DNA from: Alphaproteobacteria bacterium
GTDB lineage: Bacteria; Pseudomonadota; Alphaproteobacteria; Acetobacterales; Acetobacteraceae
Direction of reading: 5' to 3'
Assembly (NCBI GenBank): GCA_016869715.1
Contig: VGDM01000021.1
Span: forward strand, 1-38,695
DNA length: 38,695 nucleotides
Shown: positions 1 to 7,576 of the stretch, piece after piece
Layout of the letters: each line of letters opens with the position of its first letter
How positions within the stretch are numbered: the stretch's first letter is position 1
Translations under genes and position numbers: made by a program
Notes under the pieces: model-generated
Seen by the model: only the letters and a program-made list of their open reading frames with translations
The model's database searches: none
What the model was told of the DNA's origin: nothing

Positions 1-2
1 AG

Positions 3-317
3 CGCTTTGTGGATGCCACCATGCAGGGTTGGACGCAGTATTTGCGCGGGCAGGATGTGGCGGCGGCCAATGCGCTCATCATGCGCGACAATCAGGAAAT
101 GACGCAGGAGAAGATTGATTACGCCGTCCGCGCCCTGAATGAACGCGGCATTGTCTTCTCCGGCGATGCGGAACGCCTTGGCATTGGCGCCATGACGGAT
201 GCGCGCTGGGAAGCCTTCTATACCGCCATGCGCGATGCGGAAGTGATGCCGCCTGGGCTTGATGTGAAGCGCGCCTATTCGCTGCGCTTCGTCAATAGGC
301 GGGTCGGCTTGGCTTGA
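3..317 (+). CDS. ABC transporter substrate-binding protein, C-terminal part (cut by window start)
   Basis: The reading frame is open from the first bases of the window and ends in TGA at 315-317, so only about the last 104 residues are visible. They are rich in Ala, Glu and Arg, with the helical C-terminal-lobe look of NMT1/THI5-like (NitT/TauT) binding proteins. The assignment rests mainly on position: the stop codon overlaps the TTG start of a NitT/TauT-type ATPase (TTGA), and a matching permease follows. It would deliver a small nitrogenous or sulfonate-type ligand from the periplasm to the permease. The ligand cannot be read from this fragment; the linked cytosine-deaminase-like gene suggests a nitrogen heterocycle. 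A GTG at 9 is an internal codon, not the start. Confidence 0.6.
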   Translation, partial: RFVDATMQGWTQYLRGQDVAAANALIMRDNQEMTQEKIDYAVRALNERGIVFSGDAERLGIGAMTDARWEAFYTAMRDAEVMPPGLDVKRAYSLRFVNRRVGLA

Positions 318-1099
318 GCCCTCGGCGCCCGCTGCTTTCGCTCACTGGGGTTTCCAAGCGCTACGCGACGGGAACCCTTGCATTGGATGGCATTGATCTG
401 ACAATCATGCCAGGCGATTTCATCGCTCTTCTGGGGCCTTCGGGCTGCGGCAAATCCACGCTGCTGCGCCTGATTGCGGGGCTGACGTCGCCAAGCGCTG
501 GTACCATGGAATGGCCCATGGCCACGCATGACGCCACTGGTGAGGTTGAGCGTGATATCGGCTTTGTGTTCCAGGAACCCACGCTGATGCCCTGGGCCAA
601 TGTGATACGCAATGTCGCGCTGCCGCTTGAATTGGCCGGCAAGAAACGACGCGAAGCCGAAGAACGCGCCGCCGAATGGATCGCCCGCGTTGATTTGAAG
701 GGGTTTGAGAAAGCCTATCCCCGCGCCTTGTCTGGCGGCATGCGCATGCGTGTTTCCATCGCGCGCGCCTTGGTAACCCGCCCGCGCATTCTGTTGATGG
801 ATGAACCCTTCGCGGCGCTCGATGAAATCACGCGCTTTCGGTTGAACAATGATCTGGTGCAGCTTTGGGCGCAGGAACGTTTTACGGTGATTTTCGTGAC
901 CCATTCGGTGTTTGAAAGCGTCTATCTGGCGGAGCGCATTATGGTGATGGCCCCGCGCCCGGGCCGGATTGCGGAGGAAGTCGCCATCACCGCGCCGGCG
1001 GAACGGGGCGAGGAATTCCGCACCTCCCCCGAATATGCCGCGCAATGCCGCACCGTATCCCTGGCGCTTTCTTCTGCCATGGGAGGTGCCCATGAGTGA
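314..1099 (+). CDS. NitT/TauT-family ABC transporter ATP-binding protein
   Basis: A 261-residue ATPase of the SsuB/TauB/NrtD type that would energise import through the next gene's permease. Visible motifs are Walker A GPSGCGKST (41-49), Q-loop Gln87, signature LSGGM (139-143), Walker B ILLMDEP (Asp163, Glu164), the D-loop around Asp170, and switch His197 in VTHS. The TTG start overlaps the stop of the upstream binding protein. No later start fits, because the first beta strand begins at about residue 7. Its end overlaps the permease start by 8 bases, so the three genes are translationally coupled. The Q-loop region with PTLMPW is typical of the taurine/nitrate/HMP importer group. Substrate unknown. 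Confidence 0.9.
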   Translation: MSPRRPLLSLTGVSKRYATGTLALDGIDLTIMPGDFIALLGPSGCGKSTLLRLIAGLTSPSAGTMEWPMATHDATGEVERDIGFVFQEPTLMPWANVIRNVALPLELAGKKRREAEERAAEWIARVDLKGFEKAYPRALSGGMRMRVSIARALVTRPRILLMDEPFAALDEITRFRLNNDLVQLWAQERFTVIFVTHSVFESVYLAERIMVMAPRPGRIAEEVAITAPAERGEEFRTSPEYAAQCRTVSLALSSAMGGAHE

Positions 1100-1925
1100 G
1101 AGCACTAAAGCCACACCCGCCGCTGGCAGTTTTTTGGAAGGCACCTGGCTGCGCATTCTGGCGCCCACCCTGCTCGCGCTGCTGTTCCTGGGCGGCTGGG
1201 AGATGATGGTGCGGGTGCGTGAAATCCCGCCCTACATCCTGCCAGGGCCGATTGCGATTTGGCAGACGCTGCTGCGCGATTGGGGATCGCTTTCCGTTTC
1301 CCTACTGATCACACTGAAAATCACCTTCATGGCGCTATCGGTGGCGGCGATTTTGGGGCTGGTGCTGGCCATTCTTTTTGCGCAGTCGCGCATCATTGAA
1401 TTGTCGCTGTTTCCCTTCGCGGTCATCCTGCAAGTCACTCCTATTGTGGCGATTGCGCCGCTGATCATCATTTGGGTGGATGACATCGCGATATCCTTGC
1501 TGATCTGTGCCTGGATCGTTGCCTTCTTTCCGATCCTGTCAAATACGACAGTTGGGTTGAATTCGGCGGATCATAATTTGAAGGATCTGTTCAAGCTTTA
1601 TCGAGCATCGCGTTGGCAGGTGCTGACGCGGCTATTGCTGCCCTCCGCCCTGCCTTACTTCCTGGCAGGCTTGCGGATTTCCGGTGGCCTTGCGCTCATT
1701 GGCGCCATTGTCGCGGAATTTGTCGCGGGTACTGGTGGCAGTGCTTCGGGCTTGGCCTATCGCATTCTGGAAGCAGGGTATCAGCTGCAAATCCCGCGCA
1801 TGTTCGCGGCCCTTGTGCTGGTGTCCACTACTGGGATTGCGATTTTCCTTTCACTCAGCCTGCTCACGCATCTGCTGCTGCGCCATTGGCATGAAAGTGC
1901 GATGGGTCGGGGGGATCGGCGATGA
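1092..1925 (+). CDS. NitT/TauT-family ABC transporter permease
   Basis: A 277-residue inner-membrane permease with about six hydrophobic segments, the first near residues 20-40. A BPD_transp_1 core carries the EAA-like cytoplasmic loop (LYRASRWQVLTRLLLPSALP) that docks on the ATPase. The ATG at 1092 is preferred because GGAGG (1082-1086) sits at good spacing before it. The frame stays open further upstream to 969, but there it only shadows the ATPase gene. The end overlaps the next start as ATGA, linking transport to the following amidohydrolase. Family assignment is firm; substrate is unknown. Confidence 0.9.
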   Translation: MSESTKATPAAGSFLEGTWLRILAPTLLALLFLGGWEMMVRVREIPPYILPGPIAIWQTLLRDWGSLSVSLLITLKITFMALSVAAILGLVLAILFAQSRIIELSLFPFAVILQVTPIVAIAPLIIIWVDDIAISLLICAWIVAFFPILSNTTVGLNSADHNLKDLFKLYRASRWQVLTRLLLPSALPYFLAGLRISGGLALIGAIVAEFVAGTGGSASGLAYRILEAGYQLQIPRMFAALVLVSTTGIAIFLSLSLLTHLLLRHWHESAMGRGDRR

Positions 1926-3265
1926 GCGCCGCCATGGCGAAGACCCGCGCTGCCTTGGCCGGCGCAGGCAGTGATTTCTGGTTACGTGATGCGCGCGCCC
2001 CGGCGGCGGTACTGGAAGGCGCGGCCGCTCTGCCCCTCGACCGTGATGGCATTGCGCGGTTTGACCTTCGGGTTGAGCAGGGGCGCATTGCCGCCATCGC
2101 GCCGTTGGGCTCTACCCCCGATGGGGTTTCCCTGGATGGTGGGCAGATCTGGCCCGGCATGCTGGATGCGCATACGCATTTGGATAAGGGCCATATCTGG
2201 CAGCGCGCGGCCAATCCGGATGGCACTTTCTTCGGAGCGCTCACCACCGTGATGGCGGATCGCGATGTGAATTGGTCTGAAGCCGACATGCGCGCGCGCG
2301 CTGAATTTGCGTTGCGTGCGGCTTACGCCCATGGCACGGTTGCGGTGCGCACGCATTTGGATAGCTACATGCCCCATGCGCCCAAGGCCTGGCGCATGTT
2401 CCGCCAGCTGCGCGATGATTGGGCAGGCCGCATCACTTTGCAGGCTTCCTCCATCGCGCCGCTTGATCGGTTTGCGGGGGATGAGGGCGCGCAGCTTGCC
2501 GATATTGTCGCGGAATCCGGTGGCGTCCTGGGCATGGTGACGCGGCTTTCCGGTGGCGTTCATGATGACATTTCGCCTGACTTCCAACCCATGCTAGACC
2601 ATTTCTTCGCTCTTGCCGAAGCGCGCGGGCTCGATCTTGATTTGCATGTGGATGAGAGCGGGGAGACTGGCGCGCGTGCCTTGCGCGAAATTGCGCTGAC
2701 CGCGATGCGGCGCTGCTTCAAAGGGCGTATCCAATGCGGCCATTGCTGTTCCCTCTCACGCCAGACAGATGAATTCGCGCTGGAAACCATCAAGGCCTGC
2801 GCCGATGCCGGTGTTGCCATTGTGGTGCTGCCCATGTGCAATATGTATTTGCAGGACCGCGAGCCAGGACGGACACCGCGCTGGCGGGGTGTGACGCTGG
2901 TGCATGAAATGCAGTCGGCGGGTGTTTCTGTCTCCCTCGCCTCCGATAATACGCGCGATCCTTTCTATGCCTATGGTGATCTCGACATGGTGGAGGTGAT
3001 GCGCGAAGCGACCCGCATCCTGCATCTGGATCACCCCTATGGTGATTGGCCGCTTTCTGTCGGTGCGCGGCCAGCGGCGGTGATGGGGCTGCAAGGGGCG
3101 GGCATGATCTGTACGGGCGCCCCGGCTGATCTTATCCTGTTTCGCGCGCGCCACATGACTGAATGGCTATCACGCCCGCAAGTGGATCGGATTGTGCTGC
3201 GCAATGGCGAAGTGCTGGATGCGGAAGTGCCGGATTGGCGCGAATTGGATCACCTTTTCGAGTAG
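1922..3265 (+). CDS. Cytosine-deaminase-like amidohydrolase
   Basis: A 447-residue metal-dependent hydrolase of the amidohydrolase superfamily, closest in pattern to cytosine deaminase (CodA) and AtzC-type aminohydrolases. Features are the metal-binding HTHLDKGH (His84, His86), a second-strand HVDE, CGHC with a further His ligand, and the late ASDNTRDPF containing the catalytic Asp. A beta-sandwich composite domain is formed by the N- and C-termini (SLDGGQIWPG; ADLILFRAR). The start overlaps the permease stop (ATGA); Met5 at 1934 is an alternative. Coupling to a NitT/TauT importer suggests that an imported cyclic amine or pyrimidine-like compound is deaminated in the cytoplasm. The exact substrate is inference; a bona fide cytosine deaminase is possible but not proven. 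Confidence 0.8.
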   Translation: MSAAMAKTRAALAGAGSDFWLRDARAPAAVLEGAAALPLDRDGIARFDLRVEQGRIAAIAPLGSTPDGVSLDGGQIWPGMLDAHTHLDKGHIWQRAANPDGTFFGALTTVMADRDVNWSEADMRARAEFALRAAYAHGTVAVRTHLDSYMPHAPKAWRMFRQLRDDWAGRITLQASSIAPLDRFAGDEGAQLADIVAESGGVLGMVTRLSGGVHDDISPDFQPMLDHFFALAEARGLDLDLHVDESGETGARALREIALTAMRRCFKGRIQCGHCCSLSRQTDEFALETIKACADAGVAIVVLPMCNMYLQDREPGRTPRWRGVTLVHEMQSAGVSVSLASDNTRDPFYAYGDLDMVEVMREATRILHLDHPYGDWPLSVGARPAAVMGLQGAGMICTGAPADLILFRARHMTEWLSRPQVDRIVLRNGEVLDAEVPDWRELDHLFE

Positions 3266-3320
3266 TTTTTTGATCGCATTTTCCGAGTCGCCAAGTGAGT
3301 TCACTTGGCTTGAAAATGCT
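3266..3320. repeat. Intergenic hairpin repeat, copy 1
   Basis: This element fills the whole gap between two convergent genes (stops at 3263-3265 and 3321-3323). The inner stem GCCAAGTGA/TCACTTGGC (3290-3298 with 3301-3309) is perfect. The outer stem GCATTTTC/GAAAATGC (3276-3283 with 3312-3319) is also perfect. A 6-base by 2-base internal loop, which includes CGAGTC, separates them. A run of T at 3266-3271 lies on the other side. A second copy lies at 8734-8790 in inverted orientation. At this site it could serve as a two-way transcription terminator. Confidence 0.8.
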
Positions 3321-3902
3321 CTACCACCGGCCAAGCCGCGCCTTCACCTTTGCCAAAAATGCCGCGCGTTCCGGCGCGGTGCGCTGATCCATTCGTGTCA
3401 GCATCAGCCATTCCACGCTGCACCCGCGAGCGCATAACCGCCTGAGGCCGCGATTGATCAGCTTCTTGTCCGGCCAGCCAATCAACCACAAAAACCACAA
3501 GGGCGAACCATAGGTTGTCACTACACCGATGCGCGTGATGTTCGTCAGCAGCGCTTCTATCGCTCCATCGCCGAGCCTGAAGGCAACCCCAGGCGCCCAG
3601 ATGCGATCAAACCAGCCCTTCAGCATGGCGGGCAGCCCGTACCACCAAGTGGGATAGATGAGCAGCAAAGCCTCTGCCCTTTGCAGGGAAGCGACATGAT
3701 CCGCGATATCCTGTGAATGCAGCGACAGATCCAGATAATTGCGATGCTCGGAATCGCTTAGCGCCGCGTTGAAGCCTTCCGTGTAAAGATCACGGCATTC
3801 CACTTCATGCCCGGCGGCTTCCAGCATTTGCCGTGCCGCATCGCGCAAAGCCGCCGAAAAACTCTCCGCTCGCGGATGGCAATGAATCAACAACACCCGC
3901 AT
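3321..3902 (-). CDS. NQO/KefF-type NAD(P)H:quinone oxidoreductase (Flavodoxin_2)
   Basis: A 193-residue flavodoxin-fold oxidoreductase. The N-terminal strand ends in HCHPRAESFS, the phosphate/FMN- or FAD-binding loop of the family. The strongly conserved YPTWWYGLPAMLKGWFDR segment (about residues 83-100) forms the flavin isoalloxazine and quinone pocket. Proteins of this family carry out two-electron reduction of quinones or other electrophiles with NAD(P)H. It starts 9 bases after the stop of the upstream FAD-linked oxidase and is the last gene of the minus-strand run, ending at the hairpin repeat. A role in recycling an acceptor for the two oxidases is conceivable but inferred only from position. 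Confidence 0.85.
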   Translation of the reverse strand: MRVLLIHCHPRAESFSAALRDAARQMLEAAGHEVECRDLYTEGFNAALSDSEHRNYLDLSLHSQDIADHVASLQRAEALLLIYPTWWYGLPAMLKGWFDRIWAPGVAFRLGDGAIEALLTNITRIGVVTTYGSPLWFLWLIGWPDKKLINRGLRRLCARGCSVEWLMLTRMDQRTAPERAAFLAKVKARLGRW

Positions 3903-3911
3903 CGCACTGGC

Positions 3912-5333
3912 CTAATCCAACTTTTCCTCAATTTCGGGCGCATCCGGGTCGCCATACATGTAATGCGTGCGCGGGCGATCGGGCGACCATTCCGGATCAT
4001 CCCAGGCGAGCATCTTGCCGGGATTGAGCAGACCCAATGGATCGGCTTCCTTCTTGAAGGCCAATTGCCGCGCATCCACGCGCTTCATGCCGCCTTCTTC
4101 CAATGAGAACGCATGCGGGTTGAAGACCGGGCAGCCATTGGCTTCATGAATGCGAATAATCTCGGCCAAGCGTTCCTCGCTGGTATAGCGGACCAATTGC
4201 AGGCCGAAGCAGGTGACATGCCCGCCGAAACGCACGAATTCCAGATGCATCGGCACTTCATCACCGAGCAGCGCTTCCATTTTTTCCACCAACGCCATGT
4301 GGCCCGGCGGCGGAAACAGCGTTTGCAGATAGGTGATGCCGCGATCAAGTTTCAGCGCCTGCAGCGTAGTGTGGTTCCAGGAATGTTCGTAAAGCGGCAC
4401 CACCGCTTCTTCCGTAGGGCAGCGATAGAATTCCGCCTGCGTCGCGCCGTGCTTGGCCTTCAGGGCTTCAAAAGCTTCCAGGAAGGGCGCCGCGATCATC
4501 AGCAGCGCAACACTCATGCCCGCTGGAATACGGCCCTCGAAATGTCGGAAATATTGCTGCGGCGCGGGCGCGGCAACCACTGTCGCAAGCTTTTTCACAA
4601 TGCCATCGGCCAAAGTCACAGCCTCCGCAAAGCGGGCTGCTTCCACGAAGCTTGGGAAGGCCATCATCACATCCACCCAATCATGCGCGGGGGCGAGGGG
4701 CATTTCCACCTCAGTAATGATGCCATTGGTGCCATAGGCGTGATTGGCTTTTTCAATCTCCGCGCCGCGCAATTCCAGAATGCGCGGCGTTTCTTCCATG
4801 GTCACCACACGCAGGCCAAGAACATTGCCAGGCTCCCGAAATGACCCCCACATACAGGAACCCGCACCTGCCGAACCGCCAGCCACAAAACCACCAATGG
4901 TCGCTGTGCGCTTGGTAGAAGGATGAAAGCGCAATTCACCGCCCACTTGCAGGCGCGTTTGTTCATCAAGCTGGATCAACCTGGCGCCGGCCTGCGCACG
5001 CATCATGCCGGGCTTCGCCCAAAGCAGCTTATCGAGCGCCGAGACATCCAGCACCACGCCGCCAAAAAGCGGCATGGCCTGGCCGTAATTGCCCGTACCG
5101 GCACCACGCGGTGTCACCGGAATGCGCCGCGCATGGCAGGCAGCAAGGATGCGCACCACATCAGCCTCATCCCGTGCTTCGGCCACCACATCCGCGCTTA
5201 CGCCATTCAATTGGCGCTTCAGCACGGGGCTGTACCAGAAGAAATCACGGCTGCGTTGGCGCACCAGCGCAGCATCCGTCACCCAGCGAATATCAGGCAG
5301 CGCGGCCATCAGGTCGGCAATATCGTGCTTCAT
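3912..5333 (-). CDS. FAD-binding oxidoreductase (GlcD-like), paralogue A
   Basis: A 473-residue soluble flavoprotein of the PCMH/FAD_binding_4 type. The FAD-binding half contains RGAGTGNYGQAMPLFGG (about 96-112), where the phosphate-binding loop lies. The C-terminal part ends with the family signature DPLGLLNPGKM. An N-terminal block RSRDFFWYSPVLKRQL is shared almost word for word with the adjacent gene, so the pair arose by duplication. Its start overlaps the stop of paralogue B (ATGA). The family oxidises 2-hydroxy acids, sugars or aromatic alcohols; no substrate can be read here. A heterodimer with paralogue B, like paired GlcD/GlcE subunits, is possible but both copies look full length. 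Confidence 0.85.
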   Translation of the reverse strand: MKHDIADLMAALPDIRWVTDAALVRQRSRDFFWYSPVLKRQLNGVSADVVAEARDEADVVRILAACHARRIPVTPRGAGTGNYGQAMPLFGGVVLDVSALDKLLWAKPGMMRAQAGARLIQLDEQTRLQVGGELRFHPSTKRTATIGGFVAGGSAGAGSCMWGSFREPGNVLGLRVVTMEETPRILELRGAEIEKANHAYGTNGIITEVEMPLAPAHDWVDVMMAFPSFVEAARFAEAVTLADGIVKKLATVVAAPAPQQYFRHFEGRIPAGMSVALLMIAAPFLEAFEALKAKHGATQAEFYRCPTEEAVVPLYEHSWNHTTLQALKLDRGITYLQTLFPPPGHMALVEKMEALLGDEVPMHLEFVRFGGHVTCFGLQLVRYTSEERLAEIIRIHEANGCPVFNPHAFSLEEGGMKRVDARQLAFKKEADPLGLLNPGKMLAWDDPEWSPDRPRTHYMYGDPDAPEIEEKLD

Positions 5334-6691
5334 GGGGCATCACTTTCTGGTTCATCAAAACTTTTCATCTTGCCGGGGTTGAACAGGCCCAGCGGATCAA
5401 CGCGGCGCTTGAAACCAAGCTGATCGCCTGGCACGCGGCGATAGCCAGAACCTTCTTCGATGGTGAAGAAATGCGGATTGGCAATGCCCGCACCGGCGGC
5501 TTCAAAGCCAGCGATGATCTCGGCAAGCCGCGCATCGTCTCTCCAGCGAATAACCGGTAGGGCTGTCATGGTGGTGCGTCCGCCAAAGCGCACGCATTCC
5601 GTGTGCATCCAAACCTCATCCGGGAAGGCTGCGCGCACTTTTTCAACCGACTCCAAAGTGCCTTCGAAGGGAAAGCGGCATTGCAGATAGGTGACACCGC
5701 GATCCCGCTTCAACACCTGAAGTGTCGTGTGGTTCCAGCAATATTCATAGAAGGGACTTGCCTCAGGATCGCGTTCCGCTGCCACCGTATCCTGATCTGC
5801 CACAATCCGCCCACCATGTTCGCGCACCATATCGCGCAAGGCAACAAGGCCGGAAGGTGCGACCATCACCAGCGCCAATGCATGATCGGCGGGCACCACA
5901 TCCGCGATTGCACGGAAGAAGGGCGGCAGGCGTGCATCAAACACGGCACACATTTTCTTCGGGATGCCATCAGCAAACGCCAGCGCCAGCGCAAACCGCC
6001 CTGCCGTCGCGAAATCCGAAAACATCACCGCGATATCCCGCCAATCCTGCGCCGGCGTGAGCGGCAGGCGCACGCGCGTAATGACGCCCGTGGTGCCATA
6101 GGTGCGATTGACCGGATTCGCCTCATCACCTTCCAGATCGAGCAGTGCGGGCGGGTCTTGCAGCGTCGCCACACGCACACCCAGCAGATTGCCGCGTTCG
6201 CGCATGGTGCCATGGGTGATTCCACCAACACCGGCACCGCCGCCAGCGACAAAACCCGCAATGGTCGCGGTGCGTTTGGTGCTGGGCCAAAGCCGTAGCT
6301 CCCAGCCGCGTTCGCGCGCCCAGAGGTCAAGATCAATCATGCGCGCACCGGCTTCGGCTTCCAGTACGCCATCCTTCAGCGCAATCGGCGCTGTCATGGC
6401 GGTAGTGTCCAGCACGGCACCGCCATTTAGCGGCACGCATTGGCCGTAATTTCCCGTCGCACCACCACGCACCGTAATCGGCACGCCATGGCGGCGCGCG
6501 GCATTCAGGATGCGCATTACCTCATCTTCATTCTGCGGGCGCAGCCAGATATCCGCGCGCTTGCCATCCAATTGGCGCTTCAGGATGGGGCTATACCAAT
6601 AAAAGTCGCGGCTTTTCTGGCGCAGCAGTGCGGCATCGGTGGATTGTTCAAGGCCACCCAATTCGGCGGTGAAGGCAGCGATATCAGGCAT
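5330..6691 (-). CDS. FAD-binding oxidoreductase (GlcD-like), paralogue B
   Basis: A 453-residue homologue of the neighbouring gene: RQKSRDFYWYSPILKRQLDG near the N-terminus, FAD-loop RGGATGNYGQCVPLNGG, the shared YCWNHTTLQVLKRDRGVTYL block, and the C-terminal DPLGLFNPGKM. The frame is open upstream to 6913, but that stretch lies under the creatininase gene and reads as low-complexity Arg/Pro. The ATG at 6691 matches the paralogue's start and overlaps the upstream gene by 8 bases. Function is at family level only: FAD-dependent oxidation of a hydroxylated or aldehydic substrate. Two diverged but intact copies in one operon suggest either two successive substrates or two subunits. Confidence 0.85.
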   Translation of the reverse strand: MPDIAAFTAELGGLEQSTDAALLRQKSRDFYWYSPILKRQLDGKRADIWLRPQNEDEVMRILNAARRHGVPITVRGGATGNYGQCVPLNGGAVLDTTAMTAPIALKDGVLEAEAGARMIDLDLWARERGWELRLWPSTKRTATIAGFVAGGGAGVGGITHGTMRERGNLLGVRVATLQDPPALLDLEGDEANPVNRTYGTTGVITRVRLPLTPAQDWRDIAVMFSDFATAGRFALALAFADGIPKKMCAVFDARLPPFFRAIADVVPADHALALVMVAPSGLVALRDMVREHGGRIVADQDTVAAERDPEASPFYEYCWNHTTLQVLKRDRGVTYLQCRFPFEGTLESVEKVRAAFPDEVWMHTECVRFGGRTTMTALPVIRWRDDARLAEIIAGFEAAGAGIANPHFFTIEEGSGYRRVPGDQLGFKRRVDPLGLFNPGKMKSFDEPESDAP

Positions 6692-7499
6692 CGGGATCGG
6701 GCTCCTGCTCCAGCCAGTTCGCAATATCCATGCCAGCCACCTGCTGCCAAAGTGCCGCCATGCGCTGCGCCGCGTGATCCAACAGCGCCTCCCCAATTTC
6801 CACCGTGGCGGCCGAGGCATTGCCGACCGCGCCCGCCCCGCCAAGATCCTGCGCCTGCCAGGCCGGCGGCGCACCGGCATCGGGCGCCATGCTTGGAGTG
6901 GCTGTGGAAACACCCTGCCAGCGGCTGACGAAATTCCGCGCCTTCTCCATGCGCACCAGATCAGGCTGAAGCGCCAGCATCACCGCCGTTTCATCGCGCC
7001 CGGCATGAATGCCAAAGCGCGCTTCCACCGGATCGCGCAAGGCTTCCGGCTTGCCCATGCGCGCCCACATGGCATTCACCACGAAAAGCCCGTGCTCAAT
7101 GCGCAAGCGCCGCGCCGCGATATCAAGTGCTGAGACATTACCGCCATGGCTGTTCAAAAACACCAGCCGCTTCACACCGGCACGCGCGACCGAAGCACCG
7201 ATATCACAGATCAGCGCAAGCAATGTCTCCGCGCTGGTGGTGATGGTGCCCGGAAAGCGCAAATGCTCCACCGAAAGCGCCACCGCCTGGGTTGGCAGCA
7301 CCAGCACCGGCAAATGATCCGGAATGACTTTCAGCGTGCGCGCGACAATGCCCTGATTGATTGCAGTATCCACCGCCACCGGCAAATGTGGCCCATGCTG
7401 TTCAATGGCACCAACGGGCAAAACCGCAACCGTATTGGCGGGAAGGGCGCGGAACTCCGGCCAGGTGAGGTCCTGCCAATAACGGCTGGTAAGGGGCAT
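6684..7499 (-). CDS. Creatininase-family amidohydrolase
   Basis: A 271-residue protein of the creatininase fold. Metal-site motifs are GAIEQHGPHLPVAVDT (about 29-44), NSHGGN (about 118-123), and HAGRDETAVM, where the Glu is a metal ligand. The family includes creatinine amidohydrolase, the FAPy deformylase ArfB and the mycofactocin peptidase MftE, so the motifs do not fix the substrate; cyclic amide hydrolysis is the common theme. The ATG at 7499 is chosen over the TTG-type start at 7529 because homology begins just after it and GGAG lies upstream. It sits between a CoA transferase and two FAD-linked oxidases, which does not match known creatinine catabolic operons. Confidence 0.85.
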   Translation of the reverse strand: MPLTSRYWQDLTWPEFRALPANTVAVLPVGAIEQHGPHLPVAVDTAINQGIVARTLKVIPDHLPVLVLPTQAVALSVEHLRFPGTITTSAETLLALICDIGASVARAGVKRLVFLNSHGGNVSALDIAARRLRIEHGLFVVNAMWARMGKPEALRDPVEARFGIHAGRDETAVMLALQPDLVRMEKARNFVSRWQGVSTATPSMAPDAGAPPAWQAQDLGGAGAVGNASAATVEIGEALLDHAAQRMAALWQQVAGMDIANWLEQEPDPDA

Positions 7500-7576
7500 G
7501 GGGGGAGACTCCGCCTTTGCTTGTTGCAAGGCTGGTATCGCGGACCCCCATCAGAGTCCAGGGTGTTTGGGTGGCC

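Noticed and set aside
275..1168. Long minus-strand open frame (297 codons) opposite the ABC ATPase
   Set aside because: It is antisense to a gene with all ABC motifs, is Arg/His/Gln-rich with no recognisable domain, and reflects third-position GC bias.
6692..6913. N-terminal extension of FAD oxidase B
   Set aside because: It overlaps the creatininase gene and is Arg/Pro low-complexity; the paralogue has no such extension.
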